A program made the translations under genes and the position numbers. Of a stretch of DNA of 33,994 nucleotides, positions 1 through 7,388 are shown piece after piece. Source of the stretch: Oscillospiraceae bacterium. Its GTDB lineage: Bacteria; Bacillota; Clostridia; Oscillospirales; Oscillospiraceae. The notes under the pieces are model-generated. The model saw only the letters and a list, made by a program, of their open reading frames with translations. It made no database searches and had not been told where the DNA came from. The stretch spans positions 1 to 33,994 of the forward strand of contig JAFRQP010000032.1 in assembly GCA_017428565.1 (NCBI GenBank), given 5' to 3'. Position 1 is the first letter of the stretch; each line of letters opens with the position of its first letter.

Positions 1-43
1 GCTATCAGCCGCCCGCGTACCGATATGGCGGGCGGCTGATAGC
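1..43. repeat. GC-rich hairpin downstream of the mgsA-like gene
   Basis: Bases 1-16 pair perfectly with 28-43 around an 11-base loop. The right arm can also pair with the following GCCGCCC (to about 48), so alternative folds exist. It begins 18 bases after the stop of the minus-strand gene at 61. No T-run follows on the minus strand inside the window, so it is not a clear intrinsic terminator. It resembles the interspersed palindromic intergenic elements seen elsewhere in this window. Confidence 0.6.
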
Positions 44-60
44 CGCCCCTCCGGGCAGAT

Positions 61-465
61 TTATCGTTTCTGGGGATTGACGATGTTGCGCCAGTCCAGG
101 TCGCCCCGGCGCAGCCCCTGCACCAGCACCTCCGCCGTGGCGGCGTTGGTGGCGAAGGGGATCTGATACTGGTCACAGAGGCGCTCCACCTTGTTGATAT
201 CCTCAAAGCCCTTGGGATTGGCCGGATCGCAGAAGAAGAGCACCAGGTCGATCTCGTTGAAGGAGATCCGGGCTCCGATCTGCTGGGCTCCGCCCTGATC
301 CGCGTGGAGATACAGCGTGATGGGCAGCCCCGTGGCCTCGGACACCAGCTTCCCCGTCACGTGGGTGGCGCAGAGATTGTGCTCGGCCAGGATGCCGCAG
401 TAGGCGATGCAGAACTGCACCATCAGTTCCTTTTTTCTGTCATGTGCCATGAGTGCGATGTTCAT
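61..465 (-). CDS. Methylglyoxal-synthase-like protein, active-site residues altered
   Basis: 134 aa, MGS-like fold. The family converts dihydroxyacetone phosphate to methylglyoxal and phosphate in the cytoplasm. Family signatures seen are the N-terminal ALMAHDRKK, the GGxQQIGARIS segment, FFCDPANP and the PFATNAATAE strand. Odd points: the family motif GGDQQ reads GGAQQ (the catalytic Asp, E. coli Asp71, is Ala). The DPLxxxPHDPD segment is rewritten as DPANPKGFEDI, so the catalytic His (E. coli His98) is not recognisable. The phosphate-binding GTTG reads HVTG. The fold is recognisable, but ordinary MGS activity is doubtful. The start is the ATG at 465, preceded by AGAGGAG. It lies directly downstream of the PBP2 gene but has its own promoter. 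The name mgsA would be defensible only by homology. Confidence 0.8.
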   Translation of the reverse strand: MNIALMAHDRKKELMVQFCIAYCGILAEHNLCATHVTGKLVSEATGLPITLYLHADQGGAQQIGARISFNEIDLVLFFCDPANPKGFEDINKVERLCDQYQIPFATNAATAEVLVQGLRRGDLDWRNIVNPQKR

Positions 466-498
466 CTATCTCAACTCCTCTGAGATTGAAATCGAATT

Positions 499-527
499 AT
501 TATATCCCTATTTTCCCGCGTATGCAA
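499..527 (-). promoter_or_regulatory. Promoter of the MGS-like gene
   Basis: On the minus strand TTGCAT (522-527) is followed after 17 bp by TATAAT (499-504). This lies inside the 69-bp gap between the PBP2 stop and the MGS-like start, about 35 bp upstream of the ATG. It implies that the MGS-like gene can be transcribed independently of the mre/mrd unit. Confidence 0.7.
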
Positions 528-534
528 GGGCAAG

Positions 535-2667
535 TCAGCGCAGAAGCGTCATTTCTTCCTCGGAAGTGTCCTTGTAGCTCTTGATGTTGATGTAGGCGTC
601 CATGATCTGGCGGGCCATGAACTGGGTATTGGCGCCGCTGCCGCCCCGCTCCACCACGATGACGATGGCCACCTCCGGGTCGTCAAAGGGAGCGTAGCAC
701 ATAAAGATACCGTCGTTGGTGATCTTCTCGCCCTTCTGGGCGGTCCCGGTCTTGCCGGCCACCTTCCAGGCGCAGCTCTCCCAGACCTCGGCGTTGGGCG
801 AGTTGTAGGCCCAGTCGTGCAGCACCAGGTACATGCCCTGATGCACCGCGGCCCAGTTGTATTCAGGCGACTCCACGCGGCTCAGCACCACGGGTTCCCG
901 CTCGTAGATCTTCTCGCTGTAGTCGTAGTTGCGGACAGCCTTCAAAATGGAGGCGGAATAGCGGGTGCCGGAGTTGGCCACAGTGGCGCAGTACTCCGCC
1001 AGCTGCAGGGGAGAGAAAATACTGTCGGACTGGCCGATGGCGGCCTGCATGGTATCGCCGATGTGCCAGTCGTCGTCCACGAAATAGCGGTGGGTGGCTT
1101 CGGAGGACATGTTGCCCACCGTTTCCACCAGCTCGATGCCGGTGGGAACGCCCAGGCCGAAGAGGTTGGCGTACTTGCCCATGACGGTGACGCCCAGATC
1201 GTGGCCCACGGAGTAGAAGAAGAAATTGCAGGAGTCGCGGATGGCCTCGGTCACGTTGTCGTTGCCGTGGGTGTAGTGCTCCGGCGCCATGGCGTTCCAG
1301 ATCCAGCACTCAGGCGCGTAGCCCTCGGCCGCGTACTTGGTGAACACGCCCTCGCACTTGATGCGGGTCTCTGTGTTGAACTCGATGCTGGTGTCCGTCA
1401 GCGCCGCCATGGCCACACAGGGCTTGAAGGTGGAGCCGGGGGCGTAGGCGCCCATGAGGGCGCGGTTGAACAGGGGGGCGTTGGGCGTCTCCATGAGGAC
1501 GGAGTAGTTCTCGATGATGCTGGACACGTCGTAGGTGGGCCAGCTGGCGATGGCCAGCGGCTCGCCGGTGCGCACATCCACCACCACCGCGGCGGCGCCG
1601 GTGATCTCGTCCTTCATATCCGGGTCATAGTCGCCGCGGGCGATGCCCTCTGCGCGGGCCTGGCGCCGGTCCTTGATGAGCACGTTCTCCACGCCGTTGG
1701 CCAGGATGCGCTCCACCTGCTCCTGCAGGGCGATGTCGATGGTCAGATACACATGGTTGCCGGGCACAGGCTCCTTGACGTACACCGTGCTCAGCACCGT
1801 GCCGGAGGGGTTGCGGGTCTCAATGACCTCCCCGTCCTGGCCGTGGAGGTATTCCTCAAAGGCGTACTCCACGCCGTCCTTTCCCACATAGGCGTTGGTG
1901 GCGTAGTTCAGGAGCGAGTAGCGCTCGTACTCCTCCTGGGTCATGAGGCCGGTGTAGCCCAACAGGTGGGCGGCGTACTCCGTGCCGTACTCCCGGACAT
2001 AGGCGCGCTCGATCTCGATGCCGGGGAGCTTGTTCTCCATGATGGAGGCGATCAGCGGCATGCTGGCGTCCTCCACGAACATGTAGTCTGCGGTGTTGAT
2101 GGCGAAGCGGACGTTGATGGAATAGCGCACGCCCGCGATGATGCGCATCTCCTCGGCGGAGTAGCTGTTGTCGATCCCGTAGCGGGTGCGCATAAAGCTC
2201 AAAATCTCCACCGCGCTGGGATTCTCCGGCAATGAACTGCGTCCGGGGTCGGCCAGGTAGGCCTCCAGCATGGTGCGCTGGATATCCGTCATATCCGGCT
2301 TGAATTCAAAGGGCGGCGTCATGGTGATGGGCAGGTCGTCGGTATACTTGTCGCCGTAGCTCTCCACCATGCGCACCAGCTCCAGAATGACGGCGTTGGG
2401 GTCGTCGTTGGCGAAGAGCTTCGTGGTATCGATCCTCAGGTTATAGCATTCCTTGTTGCTCACCAGGACGCGGCCGTAGCGGTCCAGGATATTGCCGCGG
2501 GCGGCGGTGATGGTCCGCCTGGTGTTGGTGATCTCCTTGCTCTGGTTGTAGTACTTCTCCCCTTCCACGATCTGCAGGTTGTAGAGGAAGGCCAGATAGA
2601 TCACCATGATCAGCGCGAAAAAGATCGCCATGGCAGCCACGCGGCCGGGTTTGATGATTTTGTTCAT
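535..2667 (-). CDS. mrdA: Penicillin-binding protein 2 (class B transpeptidase)
   Basis: 710 aa. PBP2 is a D,D-transpeptidase that cross-links lateral-wall peptidoglycan in the elongasome, anchored in the membrane with the catalytic domain outside. Seen: a short cytoplasmic N-terminus, one membrane segment (about 11-31), the dimerisation-domain motif RGNILDRYGRVL (57-68), and the transpeptidase motifs STFK (Ser412, Lys415), SCN (479-481) and KTG (639-641), all intact. The length fits the longer clostridial PBP2 proteins. The start ATG at 2667 follows AAGGAAGG by 11 bp. It is the last gene of U32-maf-mreC-mreD-mrdA, separated from mreD by a 272-bp repeat-filled gap. mreB and rodA are not in the window. 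The assignment as PBP2 rather than a division PBP rests on the mreCD neighbourhood. Confidence 0.95.
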   Translation of the reverse strand: MNKIIKPGRVAAMAIFFALIMVIYLAFLYNLQIVEGEKYYNQSKEITNTRRTITAARGNILDRYGRVLVSNKECYNLRIDTTKLFANDDPNAVILELVRMVESYGDKYTDDLPITMTPPFEFKPDMTDIQRTMLEAYLADPGRSSLPENPSAVEILSFMRTRYGIDNSYSAEEMRIIAGVRYSINVRFAINTADYMFVEDASMPLIASIMENKLPGIEIERAYVREYGTEYAAHLLGYTGLMTQEEYERYSLLNYATNAYVGKDGVEYAFEEYLHGQDGEVIETRNPSGTVLSTVYVKEPVPGNHVYLTIDIALQEQVERILANGVENVLIKDRRQARAEGIARGDYDPDMKDEITGAAAVVVDVRTGEPLAIASWPTYDVSSIIENYSVLMETPNAPLFNRALMGAYAPGSTFKPCVAMAALTDTSIEFNTETRIKCEGVFTKYAAEGYAPECWIWNAMAPEHYTHGNDNVTEAIRDSCNFFFYSVGHDLGVTVMGKYANLFGLGVPTGIELVETVGNMSSEATHRYFVDDDWHIGDTMQAAIGQSDSIFSPLQLAEYCATVANSGTRYSASILKAVRNYDYSEKIYEREPVVLSRVESPEYNWAAVHQGMYLVLHDWAYNSPNAEVWESCAWKVAGKTGTAQKGEKITNDGIFMCYAPFDDPEVAIVIVVERGGSGANTQFMARQIMDAYINIKSYKDTSEEEMTLLR

Positions 2668-2689
2668 TCCAATGTATTCCTTCCTTGTA

Positions 2690-2735
2690 GGCTCCCCCTT
2701 CGGGGGAGCTGGCGCGTCAGCGCCTGAGGGGGTTC
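2690..2735 (-). repeat. GC-rich palindromic repeat, copy 1
   Basis: The unit reads, on the plus strand, GGCTCCCCCTTCGGGGGAGC, then a small GGCGCGTCAGCGCC hairpin, then TGAGGGGGTTC. The same architecture recurs at 2757-2915 (interrupted) and at 13851-13904 (opposite orientation). It lies only 22 bp upstream of the mrdA start, so it is in the 5' leader of mrdA if the operon transcript reads through. Confidence 0.6.
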
Positions 2736-2756
2736 GCGGTTACCGGAAATCTTACA

Positions 2757-2915
2757 GGCTCCCCCTTCGGGGGAATTGCGGCTTCGCGCTGCCGGTGGCA
2801 GAGGAAGCGAAGCCGGAATTTCCGCAGCGGTCGAAAAACGCGAGGAAAGCGTAAGCCCGATGCGTTTTTCGGTCACCGCAAGGCGGAGGCTGTCCGCGAA
2901 GCGGACTGAGGGGGT
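2757..2915 (-). repeat. GC-rich palindromic repeat, copy 2, split by a ~112-bp insert
   Basis: The left end (2757-2774, GGCTCCCCCTTCGGGGGA) and the right end (2888-2915, GGCTGTCCGCGAAGCGGACT then GAGGGGGTG) together make one copy of the repeat seen at 2690-2735. They are separated by about 112 bp that contains its own inverted repeats: CGGCTTCGC/GCGAAGCCG and CGAAAAACGC/GCGTTTTTCG. This looks like one element nested in another. Together with copy 1 it fills the whole mreD-mrdA gap, and no gene is seen there. Confidence 0.55.
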
Positions 2916-2939
2916 GTGGGTCTTTTGTATCTCCCCGTC

Positions 2940-3488
2940 TTATCCCTTGCTTTCGCCCTTGGAGGCGGGGGTGAAGTCGCTCCATCTGGCAGGATGGATA
3001 TAGGTCAGGGCGGCCAGGGGCAGAGACCACAGGGTCTGCAGGATCACACTGCGGACCATGACCGTGGAGAAGCCGTCCATGGCGGAGGTGTGCAGCAGCT
3101 GCCCGAAGGCAGTGAGCAGCAGCCCCACCGCCGCCGCTCCCATGAAGGCGAAAAAGCGGCGGTTGATAAAAAACTGGGAAACGAAGCCCGCGGCAAAGGC
3201 CAGCATGGGGAACATCACCGTGAAAAGCACCGTGTTTTCCACAAAGGCCATGTCCGCAAAGTAGCCCAGCAGCAGCCCGTACAGGACGCCGGCCACCGGG
3301 CCCTCAAACATGCCCACCGCCACCGCTGCCGCCGGCAGCGCATAGGGGCAGATGCCCGCGATGCGGGTGCGGGAGAGCAGCATGGTCTGCACGATCAGGC
3401 AGAGGAACAGGTACACCAGATAGCGCAGCACCCGTTTCCACTCCACCTTGGGCATCATGTATCGGATAAAGAATTCTCGAAAAGTCAT
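2940..3488 (-). CDS. mreD: Rod-shape-determining membrane protein MreD
   Basis: 182 aa, strongly hydrophobic. MreD is an integral membrane part of the elongasome that works with MreC and PBP2 in lateral wall synthesis. Several membrane segments are visible, for example around residues 22-40, 50-75, 84-105, 117-138 and 150-165, with short polar loops, as expected for this family of about 160-180 aa. Identification rests on this topology plus its position between mreC (17-bp gap, 3489-3506) and mrdA, since MreD sequences are poorly conserved. The start ATG at 3488 is preceded by GAAGGGAT on the minus strand. Confidence 0.85.
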   Translation of the reverse strand: MTFREFFIRYMMPKVEWKRVLRYLVYLFLCLIVQTMLLSRTRIAGICPYALPAAAVAVGMFEGPVAGVLYGLLLGYFADMAFVENTVLFTVMFPMLAFAAGFVSQFFINRRFFAFMGAAAVGLLLTAFGQLLHTSAMDGFSTVMVRSVILQTLWSLPLAALTYIHPARWSDFTPASKGESKG

Positions 3489-3506
3489 GCTATCCCTTCA
3501 AAACCC

Positions 3507-4346
3507 TTATTCAACCACTTCAAAGTCCTTGATGATGAACACCTGCACCAGACTGTCCAGCTCGCACTGGGGCACCACGATGCCGTACTCGATCTGGCCG
3601 CCGGCCTCGGTCTGCACGTTGGTGATGGTGCCGATGACCAGGCCCGCCGGGAACGCGCCGCCGGAGCCGGAGGTCAGCACCTCGTCGCCCACGAAGATCT
3701 GGGCGCCGTCCGCCAGGAAGGTGAGCTTTGCGGTCTTGTCCATCATCAGCGCGTACTCGCCCACCACCATGCCGGAGGAGCCGGAGGAGCCCACATAGGC
3801 GCCCACGCTCATGTCCACGTCGATGAGGGTGCTGACGGTGGCCCAGTTCTCGCCCAGCTCCGTCACCTGTCCCACCAGGGCGCCGTACTCGGTGATCACC
3901 GGGTCGCCCAGCTCGATGCCGCTGCTGCGGCCCTTGCTGATGGTGAAGGAGGAGGACCAGTTGGAGGAGGACCAGAGCACCACCTTGGCGGACTCCAGCA
4001 CGTAGTCCCTGTGGGCCTGCCGCAGCTCCAGGGCCTCCCGCAGACGGACGTTTTCCTCCGAGGCCTCGATGCCCTCGCGGGCGGACTGCTGCGCCTCGGC
4101 CAGCTGCATGCGCAGCGATTCGTTCTCCGCCATCAAGGCGTCGTAGTCGTAGAGATAGCCGTAGATGCTGTTGAACCAGTTGACCGTAGAGCTCAGCACC
4201 TTCTGCATGGGCGCGGCCACGATGCCGGTCAGATTCTGCACCAGGCCGATGCCGTTGCGGGCGGCGGCTCCCACCAGGATCAGGAAGGCCGAGGCGGCCA
4301 CCACGATCCCCATGCGCACGCCGTATTTCTTCAGATATTCTTTCAA
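3507..4346 (-). CDS. mreC: Rod-shape-determining protein MreC
   Basis: 279 aa. MreC is a membrane-anchored extracytoplasmic scaffold that links the wall synthases of the elongasome. Seen: a short cytoplasmic stretch, one membrane helix (about 13-32 of this start), a predicted coiled coil rich in Glu, Ala and Gln (about residues 65-100, YDALMAENESLRMQLAEAQ), then the beta-rich domain with VITEYGALVGQVTELG and GMVVGEY. Start choice: a TTG codon at 4346-4344 overlaps the maf stop TGA (4345-4343) and has CAGGGAG 10 bp upstream, so translation is probably coupled to maf. An upstream in-frame ATG at 4391 would extend the protein 15 residues into maf and lacks this support. Confidence 0.9.
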   Translation of the reverse strand: MKEYLKKYGVRMGIVVAASAFLILVGAAARNGIGLVQNLTGIVAAPMQKVLSSTVNWFNSIYGYLYDYDALMAENESLRMQLAEAQQSAREGIEASEENVRLREALELRQAHRDYVLESAKVVLWSSSNWSSSFTISKGRSSGIELGDPVITEYGALVGQVTELGENWATVSTLIDVDMSVGAYVGSSGSSGMVVGEYALMMDKTAKLTFLADGAQIFVGDEVLTSGSGGAFPAGLVIGTITNVQTEAGGQIEYGIVVPQCELDSLVQVFIIKDFEVVE

Positions 4347-4915
4347 AGGATGTTCACTCCCTGCTCTTTCAGCATGATACCGAGCCTGCACAGGGGCAGG
4401 CCCATAACGTTGAAGAAGTCGCCCTCGATGCGCTCCACAAAGAGCGCCCCGCGGCCCTGGGCCCCGTAGGCCCCGGCCTTGTCCATGGGCTCGCCGGTTT
4501 CGATATAGCGGGCGATCTCGCCCTCGTCCAGTTCACGGAAGCGCACCCGGCTCCGCTCCGCCTCGCTCCGCTCCCGACCGCCGCGGATCACGGTGACGCC
4601 GGTGTAGACCTCGTGCCAGTCCCCGGAGAGGCGGCGCAGCATGGCGGCGGCCTCCTCCTCGCTGTGGGGCTTGCCGAAGGGGCGCCCGTCCACCCAGACG
4701 ATGGTGTCCGCCCCGATGACCAGATCCTCCGGCGCGCAGCGGCCGGCCACTTCCCTGGCCTTGGCCGCCGACAGGGCCTTCACCAGCTCCGCCGGCGAGG
4801 CGTGCTCCGGCGGGACCTCCTCCCCTTTCGCGGGGATGATCCGCAAATTCGGAACCTGCAGCATCTCCATCAGCTCCCTCCGCCGGGGAGACGAGGAGGC
4901 AAGTATGATATGCAT
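4343..4915 (-). CDS. maf: Maf-family nucleoside triphosphate pyrophosphatase
   Basis: 190 aa, normal family length. Maf proteins hydrolyse non-canonical or specific NTPs (dTTP/UTP in the YhdE branch) to the monophosphate and pyrophosphate, and are linked to septum and shape gene clusters. Seen: the N-terminal signature ASSSPRRRELM (6-16), the acidic GADTIVW motif, YTGVTVI and the C-terminal EGDFFNVMGLPL. The start ATG at 4915 has CAGGAG 8 bp upstream. It is 35 bp downstream of the U32 gene, and its stop overlaps the TTG start of mreC. The maf-mreC-mreD order is a conserved Firmicutes arrangement, though mreB, normally between maf and mreC, is absent here. Confidence 0.95.
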   Translation of the reverse strand: MHIILASSSPRRRELMEMLQVPNLRIIPAKGEEVPPEHASPAELVKALSAAKAREVAGRCAPEDLVIGADTIVWVDGRPFGKPHSEEEAAAMLRRLSGDWHEVYTGVTVIRGGRERSEAERSRVRFRELDEGEIARYIETGEPMDKAGAYGAQGRGALFVERIEGDFFNVMGLPLCRLGIMLKEQGVNIL

Positions 4916-4925
4916 AAGCTTTCTC

Positions 4926-4949
4926 CTGAAAACTCAAAACTCAAAACTG
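4926..4949. repeat. 7-bp tandem array A (CTCAAAA unit)
   Basis: CTGAAAA, CTCAAAA, CTCAAAA, CTG on the plus strand, a little over three units of exactly 7 bp. It starts two bases after the U32 stop codon and ends at the maf ribosome binding site, filling the 35-bp spacer. The same unit occurs at 13101-13130 and a sister unit at 10289-10325. Confidence 0.85.
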
Positions 4950-4950
4950 T

Positions 4951-7020
4951 TTATTCTACCCCTCGATAGTACAGCCCTCTTGTCAGCACGTTGGGCCGGT
5001 AGTCCGAGAGGCCCAGGTGGCCCTTGGCCACCTCCACGCACTCCCGTCCGCTCTCGTTGGAAAAGAGCAGGCGCAGGCCCCATGCGCCGGTGGCGTAGAG
5101 ATCTTCCTTCTTGTCCGCCAGGTACAGCTTGTGGGCGTTGTAGATCACGGTGCGGTCCCCGAAGTCCCGGGCCACCGGGAACACAGAGCCCATCCGGTCG
5201 GAGAGCTGGGCGGTGTCCTGCACGGTGGTCTTCACCAGACTCTGATCCGAGATCATCAGCGGCAGACGGCCGTAAATGATGATCTCCGTGTCCAGGGGCT
5301 TGAGCATGTCCCGGATCTGGCTGAGCCGCAGTTCAAAGGAGGCCGTGGCAGACAGGAAGCCCGCCTCCCGCAGCTTCTCCAGGGTCAGAGAGTTGAAGGC
5401 ATTGAGACCGAAGTCCGCCCTGACGTGCATGCCGGCCTTCTTGGCCAGGAACACATGGCCCAGATTCCCCACCAGGGCCTCCCGCACGCCCGCGTCAAAA
5501 AGCTGCTCCAGGGCGGCGAAGACCTCCGGGCTCTGCTCGTCGGTGATCACACGGGGCAGCACCGCGACGGGCGTGACCCCCTGCTCCGCAAAGGGCAGCA
5601 CCAGCTCCGGCTTCTGCGCCATCAGCAGGGCGGGGGCATAGAGATAATCGGGCTTCAGCGCGGCCAGCTCGGTTGTCATCTGATCGGCGGAGCGGACCTG
5701 GAAGATGATCTTGGGATCGGCCACGGGGCCCAGGTTCCGGGGCGCCGCGGGGAGCCTGCCCACCCGGCGGGTGGGAGGCACGGCACGCCGCTCGGACAGC
5801 TCGGAGATGAGCTTGCGGCGCAGTTCGTTGATTTCGGAGGCGGGCAGATAGAGCCCCGGCTCCGCCTTGGCGCGGTTTTCCACGCAGCTGTAGGGGGTGC
5901 CGCCGGTCTTAAACATCTGCTCGGTGAGATAGCTCTCGGTGAGACCCTGGCGCTTGGCCCGCTCCGGCACCGGCCCGAAGGCCACGGCCCGGTTGCCCTC
6001 GTCGTCAAAGGCGATGGCCTTGGCGGGCTCGCCCTTTTCCACCACGGTGTAGAAGTGCACCGGCACCCGTCTCAGTTCCCCGTCGGCATATGCCTTCCGG
6101 GCAGTGGTGAAGATGGCCTCGTCGCTCTTCTCCGTCTCTTGGCGGACGCCGAACATGTCCTTCTTGTCGCCGTTGAAGTAGCCCTGGGTGAAGCCCTGGC
6201 GGGAGAAGGCCTGCTCCAGCAGCTCCATCTCCTCGGCGGTGGGCTTGCGGTGCTCCTTGAGGGCCTTGCTGTAGATCCCGGTGACGATGGCGGTGTATTC
6301 CGGCCGCTTCATGCGCCCCTCGATCTTCAGGCAGGCCACCCCCGCCTCCTCCAGCTCCTGCAGCCGGTCGGCCAGGCAGCTGTCCTTCAGGCTCAGGGGA
6401 TATTCGTTCATGGTGCCGGTGAGAGAGTACTGCATTCGGCAGGGTTGGGCGCACATGCCCCGGTTGCCGCTGCGCCGCCCGATGAGAGCGGACATGTAGC
6501 ACTGGCCCGAGTGGCAGAAGCACAGAGCGCCGTGGCAGAAGACCTCCGTCTCGATGCTGGCGTGCTTCGTGATAAACTTGATCTGTTCCAGGCTCAGCTC
6601 CCGGGCCAGCACCGCCCGGGTCAGGCCCATCTCCGCCGCCGCCTGCACGCCGGCCAGATTATGTAAACTCATCTGCGTGCTGGCGTGAAGGGGAATGTCC
6701 GGCAGGGCGGAGCGGATGGCCTTGATGAGGCCCAGATCCTGAATGATGATGCCGTCCGCCCCCAGGTCGGAGGCCAGCTTGGCCGCGGTGACCGCCGGCT
6801 CCAGCTCCCGGTCGTTCACCAGAGTGTTCAGCGTCACATAGACCTTGCAGCCACGGATGCGGCAATAGCGCACGGCCTTTTCAAATTCCTCGTCGGTAAA
6901 ATTCCGGGCGCCGCGGCGGGCGTTGAAATTCCCCATTCCCAGATACACGGCGTCCGCCCCGTTTTGGACGGCGGCGATCACCGATTCCGGCGAACCCGCC
7001 GGCGCGAGAAGCTCGATCAT
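4951..7020 (-). CDS. U32-family peptidase / RlhA-like protein
   Basis: 689 aa. The U32 family includes collagenase-like proteins and RNA-modifying enzymes such as E. coli RlhA, which hydroxylates 23S rRNA C2501. Seen: the N-terminal TIM-barrel opening ELLAPAGSPESVIAAVQNGA (3-22), the family signature around 160-198 with CHGALCFCHSGQCYMSALIG and GNRGMCAQPCR, and further Cys residues near 215 and 230. The Cys set (162, 167, 169, 174, 190, 194) is compatible with the iron-sulfur site proposed for RlhA. A second barrel-like domain makes up the C-terminal 280 residues, as in the long (about 650 aa) members. The start ATG at 7020 has GAGGG 8 bp upstream. It heads the minus-strand unit with maf and mreCD. 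RNA hydroxylation rather than proteolysis is the more likely role, but this is inference. Confidence 0.88.
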   Translation of the reverse strand: MIELLAPAGSPESVIAAVQNGADAVYLGMGNFNARRGARNFTDEEFEKAVRYCRIRGCKVYVTLNTLVNDRELEPAVTAAKLASDLGADGIIIQDLGLIKAIRSALPDIPLHASTQMSLHNLAGVQAAAEMGLTRAVLARELSLEQIKFITKHASIETEVFCHGALCFCHSGQCYMSALIGRRSGNRGMCAQPCRMQYSLTGTMNEYPLSLKDSCLADRLQELEEAGVACLKIEGRMKRPEYTAIVTGIYSKALKEHRKPTAEEMELLEQAFSRQGFTQGYFNGDKKDMFGVRQETEKSDEAIFTTARKAYADGELRRVPVHFYTVVEKGEPAKAIAFDDEGNRAVAFGPVPERAKRQGLTESYLTEQMFKTGGTPYSCVENRAKAEPGLYLPASEINELRRKLISELSERRAVPPTRRVGRLPAAPRNLGPVADPKIIFQVRSADQMTTELAALKPDYLYAPALLMAQKPELVLPFAEQGVTPVAVLPRVITDEQSPEVFAALEQLFDAGVREALVGNLGHVFLAKKAGMHVRADFGLNAFNSLTLEKLREAGFLSATASFELRLSQIRDMLKPLDTEIIIYGRLPLMISDQSLVKTTVQDTAQLSDRMGSVFPVARDFGDRTVIYNAHKLYLADKKEDLYATGAWGLRLLFSNESGRECVEVAKGHLGLSDYRPNVLTRGLYYRGVE

Positions 7021-7073
7021 ATCTCTATCCCTCGTAAATGCCCCATGGGCATAGTTTCGCTATAATACATGGT

Positions 7074-7103
7074 ATTATAACACAGACACCCCCCTTGCGA
7101 CAA
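7074..7103 (-). promoter_or_regulatory. Promoter of the U32-maf-mreC-mreD-mrdA unit
   Basis: On the minus strand TTGTCG (7098-7103), an 18-bp spacer and TATAAT (7074-7079) lie about 54 bp upstream of the U32 ATG. The -35 box overlaps the -35 box of the oppositely directed dnaD promoter, so the two polymerases would compete for the same DNA. Confidence 0.6.
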
Positions 7104-7123
7104 GATGATTTTGATGTTATAAT
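7095..7123 (+). promoter_or_regulatory. Promoter of dnaD-dnaI with a long leader
   Basis: TTGCGA (7095-7100), 17 bp, TATAAT (7118-7123) on the plus strand. Transcription would start near 7130, giving a leader of about 260 nt before the dnaD ATG at 7389. The leader contains a 10-bp perfect hairpin (7158-7167 with 7173-7182) and an 8-bp inverted repeat (7264-7271 with 7289-7296). No known riboswitch consensus was recognised, and no separate gene is seen in 7021-7388. Confidence 0.65.
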
Positions 7124-7388
7124 GTTGCTCCCGAAGAAATATTCTGTAAATTTTTTTCCATGCGAAAACTTGTTTCGCATGGAGGAACTCGCGCTTATCG
7201 CACTCGGCTTGCGGGGGACGCCTCGTTTGGTCGGCGCGAGGGCTCGCAAAGCTCGCCTCAGGGCGTTTTTGTCGAAGCAAAGCTCCGCCAAAAACGATTT
7301 GTTCTTCCTTCGGGGCGGTAGACGGGCCTTGTTTGCGATTCTCTTGATCGCATCAGGTACTTTTTGTGTAAGAGACAGAGGAGCGGCT

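Noticed and set aside
7344-7372. A second dnaD promoter (TTGATC, 17 bp, TGTAAG)
   Set aside because: Both boxes match poorly, and the start point would fall at the ribosome binding site, leaving almost no leader.
7038-7388. N-terminal extension of DnaD starting at 7038
   Set aside because: The frame is open, but it would start upstream of the promoter at 7095-7123, lacks a ribosome site and does not look like protein. The ATG at 7389 has AGAGGAG.
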